The notes beneath the pieces were generated by a model that ran no database searches, had not been told where the DNA came from, and worked only from the letters and a program-made list of their open reading frames with translations. Made by a program: the position numbers and the translations under genes. From Solirubrobacter soli DSM 22325 (GTDB lineage Bacteria > Actinomycetota > Thermoleophilia > Solirubrobacterales > Solirubrobacteraceae), in the NCBI RefSeq assembly GCF_000423665.1, contig NZ_AUIK01000016.1, positions 124,001-188,000 of the forward strand: 64,000 nucleotides of DNA, in the 5' to 3' direction. Positions 1-7,644 of this stretch are shown here, piece after piece (position 1 is the stretch's first letter; every line of letters begins with the position of its first letter).

Positions 1-269
1 AAGGCGGGGTCGGTGACCGTGGCGCGCTTGCTCTGGATGAGCACCATCTCGCCCGACTTCTCCGGGAAGCCGGCCTTGTCGACGATCTCCATCGCGGTGC
101 GGCTCTCGCCGTCGGCCTGCGTGGACTGCGCCGGGTCCTTCTGGCCGATCGACTGGCCGACCATGAAGATGATGACGATGGCGGCGAGCCATCCGAAAAT
201 CGCGGTCTTGCGGTGGCGGGCACTCCAGTGCCCTGCCCGGGCAGCGATGCCCTTGGGCTTGGGGGTCAA
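1..269 (-). CDS. MMPL/RND-family transporter, N-terminal fragment (runs off window)
   Basis: The reverse strand is open from a TTG at 269 to the window edge (89 codons). The product begins with a basic stretch, then a hydrophobic helix (about residues 24-39, around FGWLAAIVIIFMVGQSIG), then a polar extracytoplasmic start with ESRTAMEIVDKAGFP. The layout ARHRKTAIFGWLA plus one helix and a periplasmic loop is typical of the N-terminus of MMPL-domain actinobacterial transporters, which export lipids or drugs with proton coupling. A GGAGAGG Shine-Dalgarno lies just upstream of the TTG and fixes the start. It is divergent from the DivIVA-like gene. The substrate cannot be inferred, and the rest of the gene lies outside the window. 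Confidence 0.7.
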   Translation of the reverse strand, partial: MTPKPKGIAARAGHWSARHRKTAIFGWLAAIVIIFMVGQSIGQKDPAQSTQADGESRTAMEIVDKAGFPEKSGEMVLIQSKRATVTDPA

Positions 270-355
270 AGCGTTTCCTCTCCAGGGGGGGTCTTGGTCT
301 GAGGAGAAGAATCGGTTCTTGCAGACGTCTTTTCCGCCGGGCTGCCTGGCGTTTC

Positions 356-399
356 GGGGGTCCGATGAGACCCCCATAGGGGGTGGGGCTTTCCCCACC
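356..399. promoter_or_regulatory. Overlapping inverted repeats in divergent MMPL/divIVA intergenic region
   Basis: GGGGGTC (356-362) pairs perfectly with GACCCCC (369-375) around a 6-nt loop. GGTGGGG (382-388) pairs with CCCCACC (393-399) around CTTT. The C-run at 371-375 could instead pair with the G-run at 379-383, so the hairpins compete. They sit 28-71 nt before the DivIVA-like start. They may be an RNA leader structure or operator sites; function is inferred only. Confidence 0.4.
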
Positions 400-426
400 G
401 TGACGGTGTGGTCATCATCTTTGGGG

Positions 427-1488
427 ATGGCACCGAGCGGGGAGTCCCACTCGATCTTCGTGGTCCAGCAGACGTTTCGCACCGTGCGGCGCGGCTATGA
501 CCCCGACGAGGTCGACCGCCACCTGGAGCTGGTCGCCGAGATGTTCCGGTCCAGCCGCGACCTGCAGGCGCGGCGTGACCTCGAGCGGCGCGAGGGCGAG
601 CTGCAGCGAGAAGCGGACGCGACGCGGCTGGAGGCCGAGGCGACGCTCGAGGGCGCACGGCTGAAGGCGGCCGCGGACACCGCCGCGGCGGCGTCGGCCT
701 TGGATGCCGCGCGGGCTGAGGCGGAACGAATCGTGGCGGCGGCGCGGGCTGAGGGCGAGACGGCGCGTGCGGAGGCGGCGCGGGCGGGCGAGGCGGCGGG
801 CCGGACCGAGGCCGCCCGGCTGGTCGCCGCGGCCGAGGAGGACGCGCAGGCGGCGCGGGCACGGGCCGACGGCGCCGACGCCGAGCGCGCCGCGATCCTG
901 GCCGACGCGCTCGCGGAGCGCGAGTCGGCCGCGGCGGCGCGAGCGCGCGAGGTCACGGCCGGCCGCGAGGAGGGCGAGGCGCTGCTGGCGGCCGCCCGCG
1001 AGGCCGCCGCCCGTGTCGACGCCGAGCGCGAAGCCGTGCTGGCGCAGGCGCGCGCGGAGGCGGCCGCGCTGCTCGACGACGCGCGCGAGCGCGGCGAGCG
1101 CCTTCTGGCGCAGGCGCGCGATGAGGCGGCGGGCGCGACCGCGGAGCGGCGGCGCGTGCTCGACGAAGCCCGCGACCGCGCGGAGCGACTTATCGCCGAC
1201 GCACGCGAGGAGGCGGCGAGGGTGCGCGACGACGCTACCGCGCTGCTCGCGGAGGCACGTGGCGCGGTCGAGGCTGCGCGGGGCGAGCGCGCCGCGATCC
1301 TCGCCGAGCACCACCGCGACGCCGCGCGGGAGCGGGACGCGCTGATCGCCGACGCCGAGCGCGAGGCCGCCGAGCACGGCGCGCGGGCGCGCGAGGCCGC
1401 GGAGGCCGAGCTCGCGAGCTACGTCGCGCGGCGGCGGCGCGAGGCCGATCGCCTCGCCGAGGCCGCGCGCAAGGAGCGCTACGGGTGA
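427..1488 (+). CDS. DivIVA domain-containing coiled-coil protein
   Basis: This is a 353-residue protein. Residues about 9-45 (around FRTVRRGYDPDEVDRHLE) match the N-terminal DivIVA/GpsB membrane-curvature domain. The rest is a very long Ala/Arg/Glu heptad-rich coiled coil. DivIVA proteins mark poles and septa and recruit cell-wall or division machinery in actinobacteria. The reading frame is open much further upstream, but similarity begins close to the ATG at 427, and upstream codons overlap the intergenic hairpins. No clear Shine-Dalgarno is present. The acetyltransferase follows 64 bp downstream in the same direction. The extreme alanine/arginine bias also opens long false frames on both strands here. 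Confidence 0.75.
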   Translation: MAPSGESHSIFVVQQTFRTVRRGYDPDEVDRHLELVAEMFRSSRDLQARRDLERREGELQREADATRLEAEATLEGARLKAAADTAAAASALDAARAEAERIVAAARAEGETARAEAARAGEAAGRTEAARLVAAAEEDAQAARARADGADAERAAILADALAERESAAAARAREVTAGREEGEALLAAAREAAARVDAEREAVLAQARAEAAALLDDARERGERLLAQARDEAAGATAERRRVLDEARDRAERLIADAREEAARVRDDATALLAEARGAVEAARGERAAILAEHHRDAARERDALIADAEREAAEHGARAREAAEAELASYVARRRREADRLAEAARKERYG

Positions 1489-1552
1489 CGCCGCGCCGCC
1501 GCGTGGCGCGCGCCGGCATCGCGCATCGCCGGGCCGCCGCGGAGGCGCGCGC

Positions 1553-2038
1553 GTGACGGTCCTGCGCGGGCCGCGCGTGACGCTACGGCCGCAGGTCCCC
1601 GAAGACGTCCCGGTCCTCAACGAGATCGTGCGGATGCCGGGCGTGGCCGAGATCTGGGGACCGGACCCGGAGATGGACGACCAGGACGCGTTCACGATCT
1701 TCGTCGACGGGGAGGTCGCCGGCTGGCTCGGGTGGTACGAGGAGACCGAGGCGATGTACCGCCATGGCGGGCTCGACATCTTCCTCGCGCCGCGCTTCCA
1801 GGACCGCGGCTACGGGCGCGAGGCGCTGCGGCTCGGCGCGAAGTGGCTGATCGAGGAGCGCGGGCACCACCGGTTGATCATCGACCCGGCGGCGAGCAAC
1901 GCGCGCGCCATCGCGACCTATAGCGCGATCGGCTTCAAGCCCGTGGGCGTCATGCGCGCCTACGAGATGGGTCCCGACGGGACCTGGCATGACGGGCTGC
2001 TGATGGACATGCTCGCGGAGGAGTTCATCCCCGATTGA
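1553..2038 (+). CDS. GNAT-family N-acetyltransferase
   Basis: A 161-residue single-domain acetyltransferase. Residues 81-88 (RFQDRGYG) form the acetyl-CoA pyrophosphate-binding Q/R-x-x-G-x-G/A motif A. The following AKWLIEERGHHRLIIDPA and SNARAIATYSAIGFKPVGVM segments give motif B and the typical C-terminal beta strands. It resembles the RimJ/RimL or aminoglycoside 6'-acetyltransferase branch, but the substrate is unknown. The GTG start has a GGAGG 8 nt upstream. It lies downstream of the DivIVA-like gene and could be co-transcribed. Confidence 0.85.
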   Translation: MTVLRGPRVTLRPQVPEDVPVLNEIVRMPGVAEIWGPDPEMDDQDAFTIFVDGEVAGWLGWYEETEAMYRHGGLDIFLAPRFQDRGYGREALRLGAKWLIEERGHHRLIIDPAASNARAIATYSAIGFKPVGVMRAYEMGPDGTWHDGLLMDMLAEEFIPD

Positions 2039-2093
2039 GGCGTGCGCGTAATGCCGAAGGGGTTACGGAGACATTACGGTGGAGGCGCTGACT

Positions 2094-2345
2094 GTGATCG
2101 ATCCCCACGACATGATGTGCAACGAACTCGTCGAGGTGCTCACCGAGTACCTCGACGAAACCCTGGGCGCCCACGACCGTGCCCGCTTGGACGCGCACCT
2201 CGCGGTCTGCGACGACTGCCGGGCGTACCTGGAGGAGTTCAAGGCGACGATTGCGCTCGCCGACCGCGCAGAACCGCCGGAAATGTCATCGGAATTGCGA
2301 AACAATCTCCTCCGAGCGTTCCGCGCTCATGACTTTCGCATCTGA
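2094..2345 (+). CDS. Putative zinc-finger (zf-HC2) anti-sigma-type protein
   Basis: An 83-residue protein with the order Cys near the N-terminus, then H-x3-C-x2-C (HLAVCDDC). This is the zinc-binding anti-sigma motif of the zf-HC2/ZAS type that sequesters ECF sigma factors. No transmembrane helix is visible, so it would be a soluble, redox-responsive type. GTG at 2094 is preferred because GGAGG lies 8 nt upstream; an in-frame GTG at 2079 is possible. No sigma factor gene is adjacent, so the partner is unknown. Calling it an anti-sigma factor is inference from the motif. Confidence 0.65.
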   Translation: MIDPHDMMCNELVEVLTEYLDETLGAHDRARLDAHLAVCDDCRAYLEEFKATIALADRAEPPEMSSELRNNLLRAFRAHDFRI

Positions 2346-2455
2346 ATGCGCAATTCTTAGGGAGTCGCTGCGCTCCGGCTGTCCCCGGTTTGGAGCTCTC
2401 AGGCGATCACGGACTGCGCACCCGCCGGCGATCCACTGGATGACAACCCTCGAAC

Positions 2456-4558
2456 ATGGGGTCGCCGGCGGAGTCCGTCTGTAACGCTGGACGCCTGATC
2501 GTCGAACTCGACTGCTCCCTCCCGCCCGAGCGGGTATTGCTCGCGCTCCGCGACGAGCCGTGGCCGTTCGCGCTCACCGGCCGCTGGGCCGGCGGCGGCG
2601 CGATCGTCGGCTGCGCCCCGCGCACGCTGCTCGCCCCAGGCGACGACCCGTTCGCCCGCCTCGAGGACCTTCCCGAGGCCCGCGGGGACGCCGTGGTCGG
2701 CGGCGGCTGGTTCGGCTGGCTCGGCTACGGCCTCGGCGCGCTCGTCGAGGACCTGCCGGAGCGCCCGGAGCGCCCGGTCCCACTTCCCGACGCCCACCTC
2801 GCCTTCTACGACCACGTCCTGAGGATGGACGCGGACGGGAAGTGGTTCTTCGAGGCCCTCGACGGGCCGGACGAGGCCGCGGGCGGCGTGGCGGCGGCCG
2901 GCGTGGCGGCGGCCGGCGAGGCGGCGGGCGGCGAGGCGGCGGGCGGCGAGGCGGCGGGCGGCGTGGCGGCGGGCGGCGTGGCGGCGGGCGGCGAGGCGGC
3001 GGGCGGCGAGGCCGCGGGCGGCGTGGCGGCGGCCGGCGAGGCGGCGGGCGGCGAGGCGGCGGGCGGCGAGGCGGCGGGCGGCGAGGCCGCGGACGACCCG
3101 CGGCTCGCGCGGCTGCGCGCGCTGTTGGCGGCGGCGCCGCCCGTGCACGCGCCGGCGCCCACCGCGTTCTCGTGGCGCGCCCCCGGCGGCGCCGCCCACA
3201 TGGACGCGGTCGCGGACTGCGTCGAGCGGATCGCCGCCGGCGAGATCTTCCAGGCCAACCTCTGCCTGCGCCTCGAGGCCGAGCACGACGGGAGCGTCGC
3301 CGACCTGTTCGCCCACGCGATGCCGCGGCTCGAGCCCGCCTACGCGGCCTGCTTCGTCACGCCGTGGGGCGGGATCGCGAGCCTCTCGCCCGAGCTCTTC
3401 CTGCGGCGCGAGGGGCGGAACGTCACGACCGGCCCGATCAAGGGCACCGCCCCGCGGGACCCCGCCGCGCTCGCCCGCTCGGAGAAGGACCGCGCCGAGC
3501 ACGTGATGATCGTCGACCTGATGCGCAACGACCTCGGGCGGGTCGCGTCCTACGGGACGGTCGAGGCGCCCGTCGCGCCGGAGGCGCAACCGCACTCGGG
3601 CGTCTGGCACCTGGTGTCGGAGGTCCGCGCCCAGCTCGCGCCGGGCAACGGCGACGCCGCGCTGCTGCGGGCGACGTTCCCGCCCGGATCGGTCACGGGC
3701 GCGCCGAAGGTGCAGGCGATGAAGGTGATCGCCGCCCTGGAGGCGAGCGGACGCGAGGTCTACACGGGCGCGATCGGCTACGCGAGCCCGCACGCGGGCC
3801 TCGAGCTCAACGTCGCGATCCGCACCTTCGAAGCTCGCGGAAACCACCTCTGGCTCGGCGTCGGAGGCGGAATCGTGGCCGACTCTGACCCTGAAGCTGA
3901 GCTTGAGGAATGCCGTGTGAAGGCACGTCCGTTGCTCGACGCGATCGGCGGTTGGATCAGGCCTGACCCGTCACTGGGTGTCTTCGAGACATTGCTCGTC
4001 GAGGACGGCGTGGCGGTCAACAAGGAGGCACATCTCGCCCGGCTGGCCCGCAGCGTCGAGCGGCTGTACGGCGAGCGGCTGGAGCCCGTGACGCTGCCGC
4101 GCAGCCCTGGCGCCGTGCGGATCACCTACGTCCCCGGCCGCCCGTTGTCGGTCCAGTGGCGCCCGCTCACCCGCCGCCCCGTCCCGGTCGTGCTGACGCC
4201 CTACGTCGTTCCCGGCGGCCTCGGCGAGCACAAGTGGAACGACCGCCGCTACCTGCAGCAGCTCTCGAAGGACGGCACCACGCCGCTCCTGGTCGACACC
4301 GACGGCACGCTCCTCGAGGCCGCCTGGGCCGCGGTGCTGATCCGTCGCGACGGCGTCCTCTACACACCGCGAGAGGACGGCCGGATCCTGCCGAGCACCT
4401 CGCGACCCGACGCGATCCAGGCCGACCTCAACCTCGAGCCCGGCGACGAGCTCCTGCTCAGTTCCTCGCTGGCGGGAGTCGTGCCGGCCGTACTCGCGGA
4501 TGCCAGCCCGGCACCGCTCGCCGGTACGCCTCGTACTCCGAGCCGAACTGCTCCCTGA
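2456..4558 (+). CDS. pabB-pabC: Fused aminodeoxychorismate synthase component I / aminodeoxychorismate lyase
   Basis: This 700-residue protein would make p-aminobenzoate for folate. Residues 1-140 are a short component-I N-terminal domain. Residues about 248-500 are the chorismate-binding domain, with GPIKGTAPR (Lys329; PIKGT is diagnostic of PabB rather than TrpE), EHVMIVDLMRNDLGRV, GSVTGAPKVQAM and YTGAIGY. Residues about 505-690 are a class IV PLP domain (DPSLGVFETLL, Lys593 in HKWNDR, LLLSSSLAGVVPAV), as in PabC. The amidotransferase PabA is not in the window. Residues 141-210 are a pentapeptide repeat (AAGGE/V) linking the first two regions. The start lacks a good Shine-Dalgarno. Its 3' end overlaps the opposite-strand methyltransferase by 101 bp. 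Confidence 0.9.
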   Translation: MGSPAESVCNAGRLIVELDCSLPPERVLLALRDEPWPFALTGRWAGGGAIVGCAPRTLLAPGDDPFARLEDLPEARGDAVVGGGWFGWLGYGLGALVEDLPERPERPVPLPDAHLAFYDHVLRMDADGKWFFEALDGPDEAAGGVAAAGVAAAGEAAGGEAAGGEAAGGVAAGGVAAGGEAAGGEAAGGVAAAGEAAGGEAAGGEAAGGEAADDPRLARLRALLAAAPPVHAPAPTAFSWRAPGGAAHMDAVADCVERIAAGEIFQANLCLRLEAEHDGSVADLFAHAMPRLEPAYAACFVTPWGGIASLSPELFLRREGRNVTTGPIKGTAPRDPAALARSEKDRAEHVMIVDLMRNDLGRVASYGTVEAPVAPEAQPHSGVWHLVSEVRAQLAPGNGDAALLRATFPPGSVTGAPKVQAMKVIAALEASGREVYTGAIGYASPHAGLELNVAIRTFEARGNHLWLGVGGGIVADSDPEAELEECRVKARPLLDAIGGWIRPDPSLGVFETLLVEDGVAVNKEAHLARLARSVERLYGERLEPVTLPRSPGAVRITYVPGRPLSVQWRPLTRRPVPVVLTPYVVPGGLGEHKWNDRRYLQQLSKDGTTPLLVDTDGTLLEAAWAAVLIRRDGVLYTPREDGRILPSTSRPDAIQADLNLEPGDELLLSSSLAGVVPAVLADASPAPLAGTPRTPSRTAP
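2876..3085 (+). repeat. In-frame 15-bp minisatellite inside pabB
   Basis: Fourteen tandem copies of a 15-bp unit of the form GCGGCGGGCGGCGAG/GTG encode AAGGE, AAGGV, AAAGE or AAAGV. The reading frame is kept throughout. The repeat sits between the N-terminal segment and the chorismate-binding domain, where a flexible linker would be tolerated. Near-identical units suggest recent expansion by slippage or unequal recombination. Confidence 0.95.
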
Positions 4559-4949
4559 GCGTCGGCTCCTCGTAGCCGCGCACGAACGCGTAGAACAGCG
4601 CCATCAGGAACAGCGCATAGCCCCACAGGACGTCCTGGCCGAGCAGGAGCGCCTGACCCATCACGCACGTGACGACCGCGACGTACATCGGGTTGCGGAT
4701 CCAGCGGTAGAGCCCGCCGACGACGAGGTTCTGGGTCGGCGCGACCGGCGCGGGCGTGCCGATCCCTTCGCGCACGAAACGAGCGAAGGCGTGGATCAGC
4801 ACGGCCGCGCCGCAGGCGACGAGCAGCACGCCGAGCGGCCACGCGCGTGACGGCTCGGCGTCCCAGTCGGTCAACAGCCACGGCATCACCCCCGCCACGA
4901 CTCCCGGGGCCAGGGCGAAGAAGAGGGCGCTGCCGAGGGCTGGTCTCAT
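4458..4949 (-). CDS. Isoprenylcysteine carboxyl methyltransferase-like (ICMT/PEMT) membrane protein
   Basis: A 163-residue integral membrane protein with about four hydrophobic segments. The SAM-binding core GLYRWIRNPMYVAVV (RxxRNPMY) is followed by the C-terminal EEPTLREQFGSEYEAYRRAVPGW, both hallmarks of the ICMT/phospholipid methyltransferase family. In bacteria these methylate isoprenoid, lipid or small-molecule acceptors; this acceptor is unknown. The ATG overlaps the stop of the upstream SnoaL gene (ATGA), implying translational coupling. The 3' end runs 101 bp into the end of pabB-pabC on the other strand. Confidence 0.8.
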   Translation of the reverse strand: MRPALGSALFFALAPGVVAGVMPWLLTDWDAEPSRAWPLGVLLVACGAAVLIHAFARFVREGIGTPAPVAPTQNLVVGGLYRWIRNPMYVAVVTCVMGQALLLGQDVLWGYALFLMALFYAFVRGYEEPTLREQFGSEYEAYRRAVPGWHPRVRPARLPPARN

Positions 4950-5308
4950 GCCCCGTTCGTCTCGAGAAAGCCCGTGACGTTACGCAGGCGCCCGTCGGCC
5001 CCGACGGTGGCGAAGTCGGTGCCGGTGGCCACCGGCCCGCCGTCACCCACCAGCTGCCACGCGAAGCGCACGACGTCATTGTGCGCGTCCGGCCCGAACG
5101 ACAGCTCGAAGCGATGGCCCGGGAACTGTTGCTGGGCGGCGCCGATCATGCCGGTGATGCCGTCGGTGCCCTCGCCCGACATCAGCGGGTCCAGGTAGCG
5201 GGCGTCGTCGGTGAAGGCCTGGGTGACGAGCTCGCGCCGGCGGGCGGTGTCGCCCTCGTTCCAGGAGGCGATGTAGGCGTCGACGACGGCGTTGATGGTG
5301 TTGGTCAT
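4946..5308 (-). CDS. SnoaL-like / NTF2-fold protein
   Basis: A 120-residue protein beginning MTNTINAVVDAYIASWNEGD, the usual SnoaL-like opening helix. The pattern FTDDARYLDPL, GTDGITGMI and FELSFGPDAHNDVVRFAW follows the cone-shaped alpha+beta NTF2 fold used by small isomerases, hydrolases and binding proteins. The ATG at 5308 is preferred over an upstream in-frame start because the longer form would run into the operator-like palindrome. It is divergent from an XRE regulator, which likely controls it, and overlaps the methyltransferase start by 3 bp. The reaction is unknown. Confidence 0.8.
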   Translation of the reverse strand: MTNTINAVVDAYIASWNEGDTARRRELVTQAFTDDARYLDPLMSGEGTDGITGMIGAAQQQFPGHRFELSFGPDAHNDVVRFAWQLVGDGGPVATGTDFATVGADGRLRNVTGFLETNGA

Positions 5309-5329
5309 GGTCAGTAAAGTGCCAGCAGT

Positions 5330-5350
5330 AGGTAACGAAGACAATTACCT
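5330..5350. promoter_or_regulatory. Inverted repeat in snoaL/XRE divergent promoter
   Basis: AGGTAA (5330-5335) and TTACCT (5345-5350) are perfect 6-bp arms around a 9-nt spacer. They lie in the 50-bp gap between the SnoaL start (5308, minus) and the XRE start (5359, plus). TTACCT also sits at the -10 position for the XRE gene. It is a likely autoregulatory operator, by position and symmetry. Confidence 0.5.
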
Positions 5351-5358
5351 CAGACGTA

Positions 5359-6078
5359 ATGGGAATCGGCCCACTCCTCAAGACCTGGCGCACCAAGCGC
5401 CGCCTCAGCCAGCTCGACCTCGCGCTCGAGGCCGGCGTCTCCACGCGCCACCTGAGCTTCCTCGAGACCGGCCGCTCACGGCCCAGCGAGCAGATGGTCC
5501 TGCACCTCGCCGAGCAGCTCGAGGTGCCGTTGCGCGAGCGCAACCGGATGCTCCTCGCCGCCGGCTACGCGCCGGTCTATTCGCAGCGGAGCCTCGACGA
5601 GATCGGCCCGGTCAAGGACGCCCTCGACCAGCTCCTGCGCAGCCACGAGCCGTTCCCGGCGATCGTCGTCGACCGCGGCTGGAACGTCGTCGCCGCCAAC
5701 GCGGCGATCCCGATGCTCACCGCGGGCGCGGCGGCGCACCTGCTCGAGCCGCCGATCAACGCCCTGCGGTTGACGCTGCACCCGGAGGGGATGGCGCCGC
5801 GGATCGAGAACCTCGGCGAGTGGCGCGCCCACCTGCTGCGCGACCTGGAGCTGCAGGTCGACCACGACGAGGCGCTGCTCGAAGAGCTCCGCGGATACCC
5901 CGGCCCCACCGGCGAGCCGGCGTCGCATGAGGTCTTCGTCCCGCTGAAGATCGACGGCCTGAGCTTCCTCAGCACCCGCACGACGTTCGCCACCGCCCTC
6001 GATGTCACCGTCTCCGAGCTGGCGATCGAGGCGTTCTTCCCGGCCGACGAGAAGACGGCTCAGGTGTTGTCGAGGTGA
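5359..6078 (+). CDS. XRE-family transcriptional regulator with MmyB-like ligand domain
   Basis: A 239-residue regulator. Residues about 4-60 form an HTH_31/XRE DNA-binding domain (LSQLDLALEAGVSTRHLSFLE, RPSEQMVLHLAEQLEVPLRE). Residues about 85-235 are an MmyB-like PAS-type ligand-binding domain (AIVVDRGWNVVAANAA, FVPLKIDGLSFLSTRTTF). In actinobacteria this family commonly sits divergent from a small oxidoreductase or SnoaL gene and represses it; the same arrangement is present here. The ligand is likely a fatty acid or other small hydrophobic molecule, which is inference. The 3' end overlaps the ArsR gene by 19 bp. Confidence 0.88.
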   Translation: MGIGPLLKTWRTKRRLSQLDLALEAGVSTRHLSFLETGRSRPSEQMVLHLAEQLEVPLRERNRMLLAAGYAPVYSQRSLDEIGPVKDALDQLLRSHEPFPAIVVDRGWNVVAANAAIPMLTAGAAAHLLEPPINALRLTLHPEGMAPRIENLGEWRAHLLRDLELQVDHDEALLEELRGYPGPTGEPASHEVFVPLKIDGLSFLSTRTTFATALDVTVSELAIEAFFPADEKTAQVLSR

Positions 6079-6359
6079 TGCTCCAAGAGATCGAGCCGGT
6101 CCGCCCAGTAGCGGCGGTAGGGCGCGAGCCAGCGGTCGACCTCCGCCAGCGGCGCGGGATCGAGCCCGTACCAGCGCTTCTGCGCGTCGATCCGCACGCG
6201 CACCAGCCCGGCCTCGCGCAGCACCCGCAGGTGCTTGGACACGCCGGGCTGACTCAGCCCGAGATCCTCGACGAGCTCGTTCACCGACCGCTCGCGCTCG
6301 CGCAGCAGGTCGAGGATCCTCCGGCGGCTGCGGTCCGTGAGCACGTCGTAGACCTCCAT
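6060..6359 (-). CDS. ArsR-family winged-helix transcriptional regulator
   Basis: A 99-residue winged-helix protein. VYDVLTDRSRRRILDLLRE is the N-terminal helix pair, LGLSQPGVSKHLRVLREAGL is the recognition helix-turn-helix, and VRIDAQKRWYGLDPAPL is the wing. The C-terminal WLAPYRRYWADRLDLLEHHL helix is typical of the non-metal branch, often paired with SRPBCC/AHSA1 proteins. No ELCVCDL metal-binding motif is present. It starts 6 bp from the NADH dehydrogenase stop, which lies on the same strand upstream, so it could be co-transcribed with that gene. Confidence 0.88.
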   Translation of the reverse strand: MEVYDVLTDRSRRRILDLLRERERSVNELVEDLGLSQPGVSKHLRVLREAGLVRVRIDAQKRWYGLDPAPLAEVDRWLAPYRRYWADRLDLLEHHLDNT

Positions 6360-6364
6360 AACCG

Positions 6365-7627
6365 CTAAGGCATATTACTCTCGCCGGTGATCAACCGGGT
6401 GCCGCGGCCGTGCGTCAGGAAGCTGAAGCCCCAGCGGATGAACACCAGCAGGCGGTTCTGGAACCCGACCAGGTAGAAGAGGTGGATCCCGAGCCACAGC
6501 GCCCAGGCCGGGAAGCCCCACGCCCGGATGTGCGGCGGCAGCTCGGCGACCGCGCGGCCGCGGCCGATCGTCGCCAGGTTGCCCTTGTCCTTGTACTTGA
6601 ACGGGCCGACGTCCTTGCCGCGCAGGCGCCCCTTGATCAGCTTCGCGGCGTAGCGCCCCATCTGCATCGCCACCGGGGCGACGCCGGGCAGCGCCTGGGC
6701 GCCGCGAACCTGGACCATGTCGCCGATCGCGAACACCTCCGGGTGTCCGGGGAGCGTCAGGTCGGGCTCGACGAGCAGGCGCCCGATGCTGTCGGTCTCG
6801 GCGCCCGACGCTTCGCTCAGCATGGTCGACACGCCTGAGGCGAGCACGCCCGCGGCCCAGATCACCGTCGCCGAGCTGATGTGCTCGTCGCCGATCGTGA
6901 CGCCGTCGGGCGTGATGTCGGTGACGAGCGCGTTGAGCTTCACCGTCACGCCCAGGTTGACCAGCGAGTGCTCGGCGCGCTTGGACAGCTTGGGCGGGAA
7001 GGCCGACAGCACGCGATCGCCGGCCTCGACCAGCAGCACCTTGGTCTTCGTGGTGTCGATGTTGCGGAAGTCACGACGCGTGTCGCGCGCGATCTCGGCG
7101 ATCTGGCCCACCATCTCCACGCCGGTCGGCCCCGCGCCGACGGCCACGAACGTCAGCTGGCGGTCACGCTCGGCCTCGGTCTCGGCCAGCTCGGCCGCCT
7201 CGAACGCCCGGAGGATCTGCGCGCGGATGTGCAGCGCGCCCTCCAGCGACTTCAGCTCCGCCGCGTGCTCCTGCCACTGCGGGTGGCCGAAGTAGTTGTA
7301 CTTCGAGCCCCCGCCGACGATCAGCGTGTCGTATTCGAGGGTCTCGTCGCCCGCCGGCGTCCGCAGGCTCACGTGCCGGGCGTCGAGGTCGAATCCCGTC
7401 GCCTCGGCCAGCATCACCTTCACGTTGTCCTCGCCGCGGAAGATGGCCCGCAACGGGTAACAGACCTCGCCGGCCGCGAGCGCCCCTGTCGCCACCTGGT
7501 AGGCCAGCGGCTGGAAGAGGTGGAAGTTGCGCCGGTCGACAAGCGTGATCTCCACGTCGCCGTTCTTGAGATGCAGTGCGGCCTGGAGCCCTCCGAAGCC
7601 GCCACCCACGATGACTACGCGATGCAT
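6365..7627 (-). CDS. ndh: Type II NADH:quinone oxidoreductase (NDH-2)
   Basis: A 420-residue FAD enzyme that passes electrons from NADH to membrane quinone without pumping protons. VVIVGGGFGGLQAA (residues 4-17) is the FAD dinucleotide fold. FVAVGAGPTGVEMVGQIAE (about 160-178) is the NADH-binding Rossmann motif. EVFAIGDMVQVRG is the second FAD contact and VAMQMGRYAA follows it. The C-terminus (AWALWLGIHLFYLVGFQNRLLVFIRWGF) holds the hydrophobic amphipathic membrane anchor typical of NDH-2. It is divergent from a DoxX-family gene only 17 bp away. Confidence 0.9.
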   Translation of the reverse strand: MHRVVIVGGGFGGLQAALHLKNGDVEITLVDRRNFHLFQPLAYQVATGALAAGEVCYPLRAIFRGEDNVKVMLAEATGFDLDARHVSLRTPAGDETLEYDTLIVGGGSKYNYFGHPQWQEHAAELKSLEGALHIRAQILRAFEAAELAETEAERDRQLTFVAVGAGPTGVEMVGQIAEIARDTRRDFRNIDTTKTKVLLVEAGDRVLSAFPPKLSKRAEHSLVNLGVTVKLNALVTDITPDGVTIGDEHISSATVIWAAGVLASGVSTMLSEASGAETDSIGRLLVEPDLTLPGHPEVFAIGDMVQVRGAQALPGVAPVAMQMGRYAAKLIKGRLRGKDVGPFKYKDKGNLATIGRGRAVAELPPHIRAWGFPAWALWLGIHLFYLVGFQNRLLVFIRWGFSFLTHGRGTRLITGESNMP

Positions 7628-7644
7628 TGGGGTAGAGACTATGC

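Noticed and set aside
2431..2441. ATCCACTGGAT palindrome before pabB
   Set aside because: Too short and unsupported by promoter elements to call an operator.
2876..3085. CRISPR-like tandem array
   Set aside because: Units are contiguous 15-bp codon repeats in an open frame without spacers.
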